In this document: piece after piece, positions 6,758-14,493 of the stretch | How positions within the stretch are numbered: the stretch's first letter is position 1 | Layout of the letters: each line of letters begins with the position of its first letter | Notes under the pieces: model-generated | Databases searched by the model: none | What the model saw: the letters and a program-made list of their open reading frames with translations, nothing else | What the model was told of the DNA's origin: nothing | Translations under genes and position numbers: made by a program | DNA from: RGIG4140 sp045614025 | GTDB lineage: Bacteria; Pseudomonadota; Alphaproteobacteria; CAAHEQ01; UBA3637 | NCBI GenBank assembly: GCA_045614025.1 | Contig: JAZLCE010000033.1 | Coordinates: forward strand, 1-19,713 | Length of the DNA stretch: 19,713 nucleotides | Direction of reading: 5' to 3'

Positions 6758-8593
6758 ATGATTGAATTAAAGAATTTAACTGTTCAAATGGGGCATAAAG
6801 ATCTTTTATCTGATGTGTCTTTATTTATTTCTGATAAACAAAAGGTTGGTATTGTTGGGCCAAATGGGTGTGGTAAATCCACTTTGTTTAAAGTTTTAAC
6901 TGGTGCCTTAGAGGGAATGGGTGATGTGATGATCCCCTCTGGGGAAAGAATTGCTTTTGTTGAGCAGACAATTGAAGATACATCTTTAACTGTATTAGAT
7001 TATGTTTTGCAAAAAGATAGATATTTAACAAAGGCAAAAGAAGAGTATAATAAGGCTTTAGATGAAGATAAGCCCGAGCTGTATGAAAAAATTAAACAAC
7101 TAGGTGGGGAAACGGCGATAGCAAGAATTGCTGAAATTTTAGCAGGTCTTGGGTTTAAAAATGATGATTTAAATCGAAAAGTGGCTGATTTTTCAGGGGG
7201 GTGGCAGATGCGTTTAAATTTGGCAGGAGCCTTATTTCAACCATCAACTATTTTGCTTTTAGATGAGCCAACAAACCATTTGGATTTAGAAAGCGTTATT
7301 TGGTTACAAGCGCATTTAAAAAAATATTCGGGAACTCTTTTATTAATTAGTCATGATAAATCCATTTTAAATGAGATTTGTTCTTCAATCGTTGTGTTTC
7401 AAAATCAAAAATTAATTCTTTATAGTGGTAACTATGACACTTATTTAACAACGAAATCACTTCAAGACAAAGTGTTAATGCGTCAAGCTGAAAAAGAAAA
7501 GGAAAAAAGAGAACATTTAGAAAGCTTTATTAATCGATTTAGATATAAGGCAAGTAAAGCTAAACAAGCGCAAAGCCGAATTAAAATATTGGAAAAAATG
7601 ACTGAAACTCCAGCAGTTTATCCAGATAAAGAAGAGAGATTTTCTTTTTTAGAGCCCATTAAAGCATTGCCACCATTAATAAGTGGTGAAGATATTTCAT
7701 TAGGTTATGATGAAAAAATTGTTTTAAGAAAGCTTTCTTTTTCAATTTCAGATACCGCTCGAATTGCTTTATTAGGGCAAAATGGTAACGGAAAATCAAC
7801 ATTTGCTAAGTTTTTGGCTGGTGTTTTAGCCTTAAAATCAGGGCAGGTGCATGCCTCTTCAAAAATAAAGGTTGGTTATTTTGCGCAACATCAGGAAGAA
7901 GAGTTGCCGTTGGAAGAAACCCCTGTTTCATATTTTTCTTCTTTAATGGATGGAAAAAATGAAACTGAAGTGCGCTCGTATTTGGCTTCTTTTGGATTAA
8001 CTGGGGAAAAGGCATTAACAAAAATTCGTTTGCTTTCTGGAGGCGAAAAAGCGCGTCTTTTATTTGCAAAAATATCTTTAGATAGACCAAATTTATTAAT
8101 TTTAGACGAACCAACAAACCACTTGGATATTAAAGGATGCGAAGCGTTGGCAGTTGCTTTAAATGATTATCAAGGCGCTGTTGTTTTGATTACGCATGAT
8201 TTTTCTTTGATTGAACAAGTGGCTGATGAATTATGGCTTGTTAATAATGCAAATTGCAAGCCATTTGAGGGCGATTTATTGGATTATCAAAAAATATTGC
8301 TTGAAAAACAAGTTGATAAAGCCAAACAAAAAGAACTTCAAAAAGAAAAAGAGCTTAAATTAAAGCAAAAGCAACAAGGGGCGGAAAAACGAAAACTTAA
8401 AGCTTTAATTTTGGAAGTTGAGCGAGAGATTAAAAAATTAACACTTGAAAAAGAAGGGCTTGAAAAACGATTTGAAACAGTGTTAACAAATGAAGAAATT
8501 ATTGATATTTATCAAAAAATTAAAGAAATTCAAAAAGAAATTGACAAGATGGAAGAAAAATGGTTTTCTTTATCAGAGCAAATGGAAGAATAG
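6758..8593 (+). CDS. yheS: ABC-F ATPase, YheS type (ribosome-associated)
   Basis: Two ABC ATPase domains in one 611-residue chain with no membrane domain. The first has Walker A GPNGCGKST (34-42), signature FSGGW (145-149) and LLLDEPTNHLD (166-176). The linker contains FRYKASKAKQAQSRIK (261-276), very close to E. coli YheS. The second has GQNGNGKST (340-348), GYFAQHQ, LSGGE (426-430) and LLILDEPTNHLD. The last ~90 residues form a Lys/Glu-rich coiled coil. ABC-F proteins act at the ribosomal E site to resolve stalled translation. The start at 6758 (MIELKN) fits the family; ATG 6731 and TTG 6701 lie upstream in frame, but none of the three has a Shine-Dalgarno. It is followed after 9 bases by the hydrolase gene, an evident operon. 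Confidence 0.93.
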   Translation: MIELKNLTVQMGHKDLLSDVSLFISDKQKVGIVGPNGCGKSTLFKVLTGALEGMGDVMIPSGERIAFVEQTIEDTSLTVLDYVLQKDRYLTKAKEEYNKALDEDKPELYEKIKQLGGETAIARIAEILAGLGFKNDDLNRKVADFSGGWQMRLNLAGALFQPSTILLLDEPTNHLDLESVIWLQAHLKKYSGTLLLISHDKSILNEICSSIVVFQNQKLILYSGNYDTYLTTKSLQDKVLMRQAEKEKEKREHLESFINRFRYKASKAKQAQSRIKILEKMTETPAVYPDKEERFSFLEPIKALPPLISGEDISLGYDEKIVLRKLSFSISDTARIALLGQNGNGKSTFAKFLAGVLALKSGQVHASSKIKVGYFAQHQEEELPLEETPVSYFSSLMDGKNETEVRSYLASFGLTGEKALTKIRLLSGGEKARLLFAKISLDRPNLLILDEPTNHLDIKGCEALAVALNDYQGAVVLITHDFSLIEQVADELWLVNNANCKPFEGDLLDYQKILLEKQVDKAKQKELQKEKELKLKQKQQGAEKRKLKALILEVEREIKKLTLEKEGLEKRFETVLTNEEIIDIYQKIKEIQKEIDKMEEKWFSLSEQMEE

Positions 8594-8602
8594 GGGGCAG
8601 AT

Positions 8603-9538
8603 ATGAATTTATTTTCAATTTTTAAAAAAGAAATAAAGCCATTTGATGAGGGGTTTTGTGATGTGGGTGATGGACATGAAATTCACTATATGCAATTTGG
8701 TAATCCTAAAGGAGTGCCTGTTTTATTCTTTCATGGTGGTCCAGGTGGAAAGGCTAAATCAGCTCCTAAAACATATAATTTAAAAAAATATCGTGTTGTT
8801 GTTTTTTCTCAAAGAGGATGTGGAAAATCAAAGTTTAAGGATTTATTAGAAGAAAACACAACTCCAAATTTGGTAAAAGATGCCTATTTATTGTTAAAAT
8901 ATTTGAAAATTCATTCAAGAGTTATTATTGGCGGAGGATCTTTTGGCTCAACATTGGCTCTCTTGTTTGCTCTTGAATATCCTCAAAAAGTTAAGGCGTT
9001 GGTGTTGAATGCTATTTTCTTAGGTCGAAAAAAAGATATAGATTTTCCATATAAAGAAATGTTTTTATTTTATCCAGAAGCAAAAGCTGAATTTGAACGT
9101 TTAGCCGGGCAAAAAAGCATTGAATCCTTTTTTAAAGAAAAGATTTTTTCTGAAAAATATAAGGATATTCAAATGGCACTGCAATATTATGGCGCATATG
9201 AAAATCAATTGGGGAAAATGCAGTTGGATTTTAAAACAGCTCCTGCAATTACAGATCAAAAGATTAATAGTTTGAAAATCTTTTTAACTTATATTCAAAA
9301 TAATTTGTTTATTAAAGAAGATGTGATCTTAAAAAATGTGGATAAAATCAAAGATATCCCAACATTAATTGTTCATAATCGTTTTGATTTTTGTTGCCCT
9401 GTGGAAGAAGCGTGGGCGTTGCATAAAAAAATGCGTCGTTCAAAACTGGTGATTAATGAAGATTATAATCACTCAAGTCCTAAGCTTAAAAAACGCTTAG
9501 AAAAAGAAATTGAACCTTTTTTAAAAAAGCATTTATAA
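8603..9538 (+). CDS. Alpha/beta hydrolase, prolyl iminopeptidase-like (S33)
   Basis: A 311-residue alpha/beta-hydrolase with the marks of proline iminopeptidase. It has the oxyanion motif HGGPGG (44-49), QRGCGKS (70-76, as in DQRGCGRS of the family), and the nucleophile elbow GGSFGS with Ser113. The acid is in HNRFD (Asp263) and the catalytic His in DYNHSSP (His291). Family members cleave N-terminal proline from peptides, though relatives hydrolyse other amides and esters, so the substrate is uncertain. There is no signal peptide, so it is cytoplasmic. GGGGG lies 5 to 9 bases before the ATG. It is cotranscribed with yheS, and its stop overlaps by 6 bases the stop of the convergent rhodanese gene. 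Confidence 0.85.
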   Translation: MNLFSIFKKEIKPFDEGFCDVGDGHEIHYMQFGNPKGVPVLFFHGGPGGKAKSAPKTYNLKKYRVVVFSQRGCGKSKFKDLLEENTTPNLVKDAYLLLKYLKIHSRVIIGGGSFGSTLALLFALEYPQKVKALVLNAIFLGRKKDIDFPYKEMFLFYPEAKAEFERLAGQKSIESFFKEKIFSEKYKDIQMALQYYGAYENQLGKMQLDFKTAPAITDQKINSLKIFLTYIQNNLFIKEDVILKNVDKIKDIPTLIVHNRFDFCCPVEEAWALHKKMRRSKLVINEDYNHSSPKLKKRLEKEIEPFLKKHL

Positions 9539-10054
9539 GTCATCTTTTAAAAAGAGTTTAACGATACTTTCAAGAAAGTTTTTTCCTGAAATGCTTTTAA
9601 GTATCAGAATAAAGCCAATAGCAAGAGGAATTAAATAAAATGTTTTTGAAATAAACAAAGAAAGCAAGGTGCCAATAAAAATAAGAGCGCCAGCAGTAAA
9701 TTCAAGTTTTCTTCGAAGGCTCCATGTGGGATGTTCAACCAGGCTTAATCCTTGTTCTTTTGCTTTTAAAATGCCTCCTTTAATAATTTTAACATTAAAG
9801 AAGTCTTCTTGTTTGAATTTTTCTGCAACTTTTAAAGCTCTGTGTCCGCTTCTGCAAAGGATATGGATGGGTGTTTTTTCTGTTATGTGATAATGCTTAA
9901 TAAAGTCTTTAACATTTAATTCATCCATTGGAATATGCCAATGGGGTTGATTAAGAGAAAGTTCATTATGTTCTTGATTGGTGCGAACATCTAAAATCAA
10001 ATCATCAGTATTTAAATTTTTAGGTTCAATAGATTGGATGAGCTCTTCTTGCAT
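9533..10054 (-). CDS. YgaP-like membrane rhodanese (sulfurtransferase)
   Basis: 173 residues, nearly the same length and plan as E. coli YgaP. An N-terminal rhodanese domain (about 10-105) has the active-site loop CRSGHRA with Cys67 and the LDVRT start. A basic linker follows, then two membrane helices (about 119-135 and 137-154) of the DUF2892 type. Such proteins carry persulfide sulfur or nitrosothiol on the active Cys at the inner membrane. AAGGAGG lies 8 bases before the ATG at 10054, inside a hairpin that also ends the upstream gene. A sigma70-like promoter begins just after the GNAT stop. The last 6 bases are shared with the convergent hydrolase gene through a TTATAA that gives both stops. 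Confidence 0.88.
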   Translation of the reverse strand: MQEELIQSIEPKNLNTDDLILDVRTNQEHNELSLNQPHWHIPMDELNVKDFIKHYHITEKTPIHILCRSGHRALKVAEKFKQEDFFNVKIIKGGILKAKEQGLSLVEHPTWSLRRKLEFTAGALIFIGTLLSLFISKTFYLIPLAIGFILILKSISGKNFLESIVKLFLKDDL

Positions 10055-10057
10055 ATT

Positions 10058-10095
10058 AAAAACCTCCTTCTTTTTATATAAGAAAGGAGGTTTTT
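10058..10095. terminator. Terminator hairpin overlapping rhodanese promoter and Shine-Dalgarno
   Basis: AAAAACCTCCTT (10058-10069) and AAGGAGGTTTTT (10084-10095) are a perfect 12-base inverted repeat with a 14-base loop. The U-run at the end makes it a plausible terminator for the GNAT gene, which ends 14 bases upstream on the minus strand. The 3' arm on that strand is also the AAGGAGG ribosome site of the rhodanese gene. A read-through mRNA would therefore hide that site. Confidence 0.8.
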
Positions 10096-10103
10096 AAAGT
10101 CAA
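10075..10103 (-). promoter_or_regulatory. Rhodanese gene promoter, -10 in hairpin loop
   Basis: Minus-strand TTGACT (10103-10098), 17-base spacer, TATATA (10080-10075). The predicted start near 10068 omits the 5' arm of the hairpin, so this promoter yields a short leader with a free AAGGAGG. Confidence 0.65.
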
Positions 10104-10109
10104 GTTGTT

Positions 10110-10664
10110 TTATTTTTTAATCGTGTTGATCCAATATCGTTTTTCTATTTCACCATCAATTAAAGTATCTGTATCTGGATATCCGCCCATTTCATTCATT
10201 AGCCTTATAATAACTTTATGAGAGGGAATATTCTCTTCACGACAAGTGATCAGGGCTTCTTTAATTTCAAAATGATCGTAAGCATATTGAAGAAGCATTT
10301 TCCCAATTATATTCATTAAACCTTTACCGCGATGAGAGGGAACAACTTCATAAGCAATATGTCCACCTTGAACGTTTCTTAAATAATCATTGAGATAATG
10401 GCGGATATCTGCAATTGCAATAATTTCTTCTTGATTCATAATCCAAAGAAGTGAGCTAGGAACATGTCCAGGGATGGTGATGCCATTTCGGCTGTCTTCA
10501 GATTGTTTGAAATATGTTGCAAAGTCATTTTGTTCAATCGCTTGCACAATTTTATCACGATGATTGATGTCAAATCGATTGGGGTGTTCTTTAAATTCCT
10601 GCGCAATCTTTTTGAGTTTAGTTTCATATTTTATTGTTGGTAAAATTATTTCTAATTGATCCAT
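10110..10664 (-). CDS. GNAT family N-acetyltransferase
   Basis: 184 residues with the C-terminal half of a GNAT fold. Strand IAYEVVPSHRGKGLM (103-117) carries the acetyl-CoA pyrophosphate loop R-G-K-G (112-115), followed by the helix MNIIGKMLLQYA. The later LITCREENIPSHKVIIRLM matches the usual NxxSxKviek-like motif B region. It resembles the 'predicted acetyltransferase' group represented by COG3981; the acceptor substrate is not predictable. AAAAAGGTGG before the ATG at 10664 supports the start. It is divergent from proS, each gene having its own promoter. A terminator hairpin follows directly. Confidence 0.88.
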   Translation of the reverse strand: MDQLEIILPTIKYETKLKKIAQEFKEHPNRFDINHRDKIVQAIEQNDFATYFKQSEDSRNGITIPGHVPSSLLWIMNQEEIIAIADIRHYLNDYLRNVQGGHIAYEVVPSHRGKGLMNIIGKMLLQYAYDHFEIKEALITCREENIPSHKVIIRLMNEMGGYPDTDTLIDGEIEKRYWINTIKK

Positions 10665-10693
10665 TTATTCCACCTTTTTGTATTGTAACTTTA

Positions 10694-10722
10694 AGAGTAT
10701 AAAAAAAGAAATTGATATTCAA
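10694..10722 (-). promoter_or_regulatory. GNAT gene promoter
   Basis: Minus-strand TTGAAT (10722-10717), 17-base spacer, TACTCT (10699-10694), leading to a leader of about 25 bases with AAGGTGG. Confidence 0.45.
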
Positions 10723-10750
10723 TAAAAAAATAAAAATCATATAGATTTTA

Positions 10751-10779
10751 TTGACAAAATCAAGGAATTATGATAAATA
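10751..10779 (+). promoter_or_regulatory. proS promoter
   Basis: TTGACA (10751-10756), 17-base spacer, TAAATA (10774-10779), about 30 bases before the ATG, with AAAGGTG as Shine-Dalgarno. Confidence 0.65.
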
Positions 10780-10808
10780 AAAAGATTATTTTATGAAAGG
10801 TGAAACAA

Positions 10809-12323
10809 ATGACTTTACAAAAAACAAGAGAACAAAATTACCCAGAATGGTATCAAAATGTAATTACAGTGGCTGATATGGCTGAAAATTCTTCTTCTCC
10901 TGGATGTATGGTCATTAAGCCGTGGGGCTATGGGATTTGGGAACGTATGCAACGGGTTCTTGATGATATGATCAAGGATACAGGGCATGAAAATTGCTAT
11001 TTTCCAATGTTTATTCCTCTTTCATATTTTCAAAAAGAAGCAGAGCATGTTGATGGTTTTGCAAAAGAGATGGCTGTTGTAACGCATTCGCGTCTTAAAT
11101 CAGTTGATGGTAAATTAACGCCTGATTCTCCATTAGAAGAACCATTGATTATTCGTCCAACAAGTGAAACGATTATTGCAGATTCATTTTCAAAGTGGGT
11201 TAAGTCTTATCGTGATTTACCATTGATGATTAACCAATGGGCAAATGTTGTGCGTTGGGAAATGAGACCACGCCTTTTCTTAAGAACGCGTGAATTCTTG
11301 TGGCAAGAAGGCCATACAGCTCATTCAACATATGAAGAAGCGGAAAAAGAAGCTCAAACAATGCTTGATGTTTATGCAACTTTTGCACGTGAAGCTTTGG
11401 CCATGCCTGTTTTAACGGGTAAAAAACCAGAATTTGATAAATTCCCTGGGGCAGTGGATACCTATTGTATTGAAGCGATGATGCAAGATGGTAAAGCTTT
11501 GCAAGCAGGAACAAGTCACTTCTTGGGTCAAAACTTTGCAAAATCAGCTAATATTAAATTCCAATCTTCACAAGGAACTCAAGAATATGCATACACAACA
11601 TCTTGGGGTGTTTCAACCAGATTAATTGGTGGCTTGATTATGACTCATGGGGATGATGAAGGAATGATTGTTCCACCAGTTGTTGCGCCATATCAAATTG
11701 TGATAGTTCCATTATTGAAAGATAAATCAAAAATTGATGAAGTAATGGATTATGCTAAAAAATTAAAGCAAGCTTTATCTGATGCTTCATTTAAAGGTGA
11801 ACGTGTTCGTGTTAAATTGGATGATAGACAAAAAGAATCTGTTGATAAAATGTGGGAATGGACAAGAAAGGGAACTCCACTTGTCATTGAAGTTGGTCCA
11901 CGCGATATTCAAAATAATGCACTTATGGTGCGGGATAGAACAAAGATCAACCTTAAAGAATGGAAAGAGATTGTTTCCTTTGATGCATTTGTTGCTTCAG
12001 TAACTGAACGCTTGGCAAACATTCAAAATAATCTTTTAAAACAAGCTGAAGAACGTTTAAACAAAAACATTAAGAGTGACATTCAAACTCCTGAAGAATT
12101 TGAAAAATATTTTGCAAACCAAAATGTTTTTGTTGAAGGTGAAAAACCGGCCGTTACATTTGTTCGTGGCAAATGGTCTGGGGATAATGATATTGAAGAA
12201 AAGCTTAAATCAATGAAAATCAATATTCGCTGTATTCCATTTGAACAGTCAGGAACAGAAGGTGTTTGTTTAATCACTGGTAAACCAGCAACAATAGATG
12301 TGATTTATGCAAGATCTTATTAA
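10809..12323 (+). CDS. proS: Prolyl-tRNA synthetase, archaeal/eukaryotic type
   Basis: Charges tRNA-Pro with proline. The 504-residue class II synthetase shows FPMFIP and the RPTSET loop (116-121), then RTREFLWQEGHTAH (159-172) in motif 2. Further on come FPGAVDTYCIEA, QAGTSHFLGQNFAK and the motif 3 region GLIMTHGDDEGMIVPP, then an anticodon domain. The C-terminal extension ends in ARSY. The ending in Tyr, the zinc-domain-like tail (CIPF, GVCLITGKPA), and the absence of the ~180-residue editing insertion mark the archaeal/eukaryotic-type enzyme, also found in some bacteria. This differs from the usual proteobacterial form. The ATG at 10809 is chosen because AAAGGTG precedes it; the GTG at 10800 overlaps that site. 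It has its own promoter and a strong terminator. Confidence 0.95.
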   Translation: MTLQKTREQNYPEWYQNVITVADMAENSSSPGCMVIKPWGYGIWERMQRVLDDMIKDTGHENCYFPMFIPLSYFQKEAEHVDGFAKEMAVVTHSRLKSVDGKLTPDSPLEEPLIIRPTSETIIADSFSKWVKSYRDLPLMINQWANVVRWEMRPRLFLRTREFLWQEGHTAHSTYEEAEKEAQTMLDVYATFAREALAMPVLTGKKPEFDKFPGAVDTYCIEAMMQDGKALQAGTSHFLGQNFAKSANIKFQSSQGTQEYAYTTSWGVSTRLIGGLIMTHGDDEGMIVPPVVAPYQIVIVPLLKDKSKIDEVMDYAKKLKQALSDASFKGERVRVKLDDRQKESVDKMWEWTRKGTPLVIEVGPRDIQNNALMVRDRTKINLKEWKEIVSFDAFVASVTERLANIQNNLLKQAEERLNKNIKSDIQTPEEFEKYFANQNVFVEGEKPAVTFVRGKWSGDNDIEEKLKSMKINIRCIPFEQSGTEGVCLITGKPATIDVIYARSY

Positions 12324-12343
12324 AAACATAAAGGATCATAAAA

Positions 12344-12372
12344 AATGCCGGCCTTAAAGCCGGTATTTTTTT
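12344..12372. terminator. Bidirectional terminator, proS / DUF2147 gene
   Basis: ATGCCGGC, loop CTTAAA, GCCGGTAT (one G-U pair), then seven T. A run of A on the left flank makes it usable from the minus strand too, so it can end both convergent genes. Confidence 0.88.
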
Positions 12373-12390
12373 ATGGTTAGTTTAAAAGAA

Positions 12391-12810
12391 TTATTTTTGA
12401 GTAGGGGTTTGAAATGTTGTGTTCTTTTTCCAGGTTTGATTGCGTCCTAAAAAGGCAATTTTTCCGCGAACAATAAGGTTGCCATTTTCTTCCCAAATTT
12501 CGCATCCATAAGTTTTTCCAGATTGTGGATCCAAAATTTTTCCTCCAACGTATTTATTTTCTTTTTTTTCTAAATCCCATATGATTTGAAGGCCCATAAT
12601 TTTTGGAGAGCCTTCAATTTTGGCGGTTGCATCTTTATTTCCAAAGATATCAACAACTTTTCCAAAGATTTTGCCTTGGTTTTCATAAATTTGAACAACG
12701 CTTTTTTCTTTTCCTGTTTTATCATCAATTGTTGTCCAAAAACCAAGAACATCTGCTTTTAATTCAGTGCAAATAAAGAAAGATAATAATAATGTAAATA
12801 TGTATTTCAT
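12391..12810 (-). CDS. Secreted DUF2147 family protein
   Basis: 139 residues starting MKYIFTLL. The in-frame TTG four codons earlier is rejected because it overlaps the GGAGGC Shine-Dalgarno. A Sec signal peptide (1-19) ends LKA before DVLGFW. The mature part follows the DUF2147 pattern: GFWTTIDDKTGKEKSVVQIY, GKIFGKVVDI, IMGLQIIWDL, then GGKILDPQSGKTYGCEI and RGKIAFLGRNQTW. The family is periplasmic or extracellular, with no established function; a small beta-barrel fold is likely. It is divergent from the lipoprotein gene, so the two envelope proteins may share a control region. Family assignment is confident, role unknown. Confidence 0.85.
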   Translation of the reverse strand: MKYIFTLLLSFFICTELKADVLGFWTTIDDKTGKEKSVVQIYENQGKIFGKVVDIFGNKDATAKIEGSPKIMGLQIIWDLEKKENKYVGGKILDPQSGKTYGCEIWEENGNLIVRGKIAFLGRNQTWKKNTTFQTPTQK

Positions 12811-12949
12811 AGTTGCCTCCAATCAGGTGTATCATAATATGTTTTTCTTTTTTTAGGTGTGACAGTTTTTTGAAATTTAAACAAAAGAATATATTCCTAA
12901 TTTAAATTCAATATCTTATTTATATTTTGAAAAATTAAAGGAGTTTGTT

Positions 12950-13288
12950 ATGAAATATATTTTTTCTTGTATTATGTTTTTATTCCTTATTTCTTGCTCT
13001 GCTGCAAGACAACAATTTGATCAGCAAGGTTTATATCGTTTAAAGGGAAAGCCAGTTGAAGAAGTGTTTTCATTGTTAGGGAAGCCGAATATTACAGTTG
13101 TTGAAAATCAAGTAACAAAGTTGATTTATCAAACGAATTATAAAACATATACGCCACCAAAAAGTGAAGTTTACTTGAGTGGAAACACTTATCAGCAAGG
13201 GCAATATTTAAAAAGCAGTTGTATCACAACGTTTATTGTTGAAGAAAAAATGGTAAGAGATGTATTTTTTGTTGGCAATTGTTTGTGA
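12950..13288 (+). CDS. Small lipoprotein, BamE/SmpA-like pattern
   Basis: 112 residues with a lipoprotein signal peptide ending in the lipobox LISC (Cys16), so it should be lipid-anchored. The mature start has GLYRLKGKPVEEVFSLLGKP followed by a tyrosine-containing strand (LIYQTNY). That GKxxxEVxxxLGxP-then-strand order is seen in BamE (SmpA/OmlA)-like outer-membrane lipoproteins, but the match is weak. Two Cys (in SSC and GNC) near the C-terminus could form a disulfide. AAAGGAG precedes the ATG. There is no operon partner downstream, because the next gene has its own promoter. Confidence 0.72.
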   Translation: MKYIFSCIMFLFLISCSAARQQFDQQGLYRLKGKPVEEVFSLLGKPNITVVENQVTKLIYQTNYKTYTPPKSEVYLSGNTYQQGQYLKSSCITTFIVEEKMVRDVFFVGNCL

Positions 13289-13315
13289 TATATTTTTGTG
13301 AATGATAAAAACAGA

Positions 13316-13344
13316 TTGACAAAATATCTTTCTTTTGATAGAAC
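13316..13344 (+). promoter_or_regulatory. Promoter of the hypothetical gene at 13386
   Basis: TTGACA (13316-13321), 17-base spacer, TAGAAC (13339-13344). The predicted start leaves a leader of about 35 bases with AAAAGGA. Confidence 0.6.
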
Positions 13345-13385
13345 CCTTATACACAAAAAGTGGATATCAATCAAAAGGAATGAAA

Positions 13386-13805
13386 ATGGTTAAAAATTTA
13401 AATAAACGTGAAAAAATGCCGGTTGTTCTTGAACCTGAAATGAAAGAGCCAATTAATTTATCTGAAATTTATGTGCTTGTTCAAAAAATGATGACGTTAG
13501 ATCAACTTCTTTATCATGAAAAACAACGCAAACAACCAAAAATTATTGTTAAATATGAAGATATTGAACCATTAGATCAATCAGGCATTCAATGGGAAGA
13601 AGATACTTTATTTCATTATGCAAAAACAAAAGATAAAGAAATTAAAGCAGATTATAAATCATTACATCAGTTTGCTGAAGAAGTTTTGCCGTTGCCATTG
13701 CCAATGGAATGCGATCCTAAATATGGGGTTGCTAAAGTTATTGTTAAAACAACAGATAGTGTTTTAAGGTTAAAAGCAGTTTCTCAAGAACAAGTCCGTT
13801 CTTAA
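13386..13805 (+). CDS. Hypothetical acidic/basic cytoplasmic protein
   Basis: 139 residues from ATG 13386 (MVKNLNKREK), chosen because AAAAGGA is six bases upstream; ATG 13380 would sit on top of that site. I do not recognise it. It has no signal peptide, membrane helix or cysteine-rich motif apart from one Cys. It is rich in Lys, Glu and Asp. A helical stretch near 33-55 (EIYVLVQKMMTLDQLLYH) is followed by Tyr/Asp-rich sequence and a PLPLPMECDP turn near 115. It is a single-gene transcription unit with a strong promoter and terminator, which argues that it is real and expressed. Confidence 0.7.
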   Translation: MVKNLNKREKMPVVLEPEMKEPINLSEIYVLVQKMMTLDQLLYHEKQRKQPKIIVKYEDIEPLDQSGIQWEEDTLFHYAKTKDKEIKADYKSLHQFAEEVLPLPLPMECDPKYGVAKVIVKTTDSVLRLKAVSQEQVRS

Positions 13806-13836
13806 AAAAAAGAGGAGTTTAACTCCTCTTTTTTTA
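13804..13836. terminator. Bidirectional terminator, hypothetical / atoA
   Basis: AGAGGAG, loop TTTAA, CTCCTCT, flanked by A-runs and T-runs on both sides, so it works in both directions. It abuts the stop codons of both convergent genes. Confidence 0.88.
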
Positions 13837-14493
13837 AAATGTTTTTAAATTCTCTGCTATTTTGAAATCAGCTTCAGTATTAGCTTTGATATCTTCTAAA
13901 GAAGATAGTTGACTAATTTCAGTAAGCCATAGGCCATCTTTTCGAACTTCCATAACGCATTTTTCAGTTATAATCATATCAACTTCATTTTTTGCGGTGA
14001 GGGGAAGGGTGCATTTTTTAAGGATTTTTGGAGCTCCCTTTGCCGTATGTTCCATCATAACGATTACTTTTTGAGATCCAACAACTAAATCCATAGCACC
14101 ACCCATACCGGGGACAATTTTTCCAGGAACCAGCCAGTTTGCAAGGTTTCCTTCTTCATCAACTTGTAAACCACCTAAAACAGTTGTATTAATATGGCCA
14201 CCTCTAATCATTGAAAAACTTGTTAAACTATCGAAGAAACAGCCCCCTTTGCAAATACTTACATAGTTTCCGCCAGCATCTGTAATGCTTTTATCAGCAG
14301 ATTCAACAGGTAAAATGCCCGAAGCACCTAAAATGCCATTTTCTGATTGTAAAAAAACATGAATGTCTTTTGGAATATAATTTGAAGCAAGAGTAGGCAT
14401 ACCAATTCCAAGCGTGATCACATCGCCGTCTTTAAATTCTTTGGCAACGCGCTTTGCAATTAAATGTCTGATTTCATCTTTATTTAGTTCCAT
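13834..14493 (-). CDS. atoA: Acetate/acetoacetate CoA-transferase beta subunit
   Basis: Beta subunit of a family I CoA-transferase that moves CoA between short-chain acyl-CoA and acetate or acetoacetate. The catalytic Glu is in LQSENG (Glu51). The GLQVDEEGNLANWLVPG and GMGGAMDLV blocks match E. coli AtoA closely, and length (219) is normal. TAATG overlap with the upstream subunit gene (one base) shows translational coupling. Orientation and order atoD-atoA match the usual operon. No thiolase or acyl-CoA dehydrogenase lies beside it in this window, so the partner pathway (acetoacetate use or butyrate formation) cannot be told. Confidence 0.93.
   Translation of the reverse strand: MELNKDEIRHLIAKRVAKEFKDGDVITLGIGMPTLASNYIPKDIHVFLQSENGILGASGILPVESADKSITDAGGNYVSICKGGCFFDSLTSFSMIRGGHINTTVLGGLQVDEEGNLANWLVPGKIVPGMGGAMDLVVGSQKVIVMMEHTAKGAPKILKKCTLPLTAKNEVDMIITEKCVMEVRKDGLWLTEISQLSSLEDIKANTEADFKIAENLKTF

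Noticed and set aside
12811..12949. Shared divergent promoter for DUF2147 and lipoprotein genes
   Set aside because: Several AT-rich hexamers fit a -10 but none pairs with a credible -35 at proper spacing, so I do not call one.
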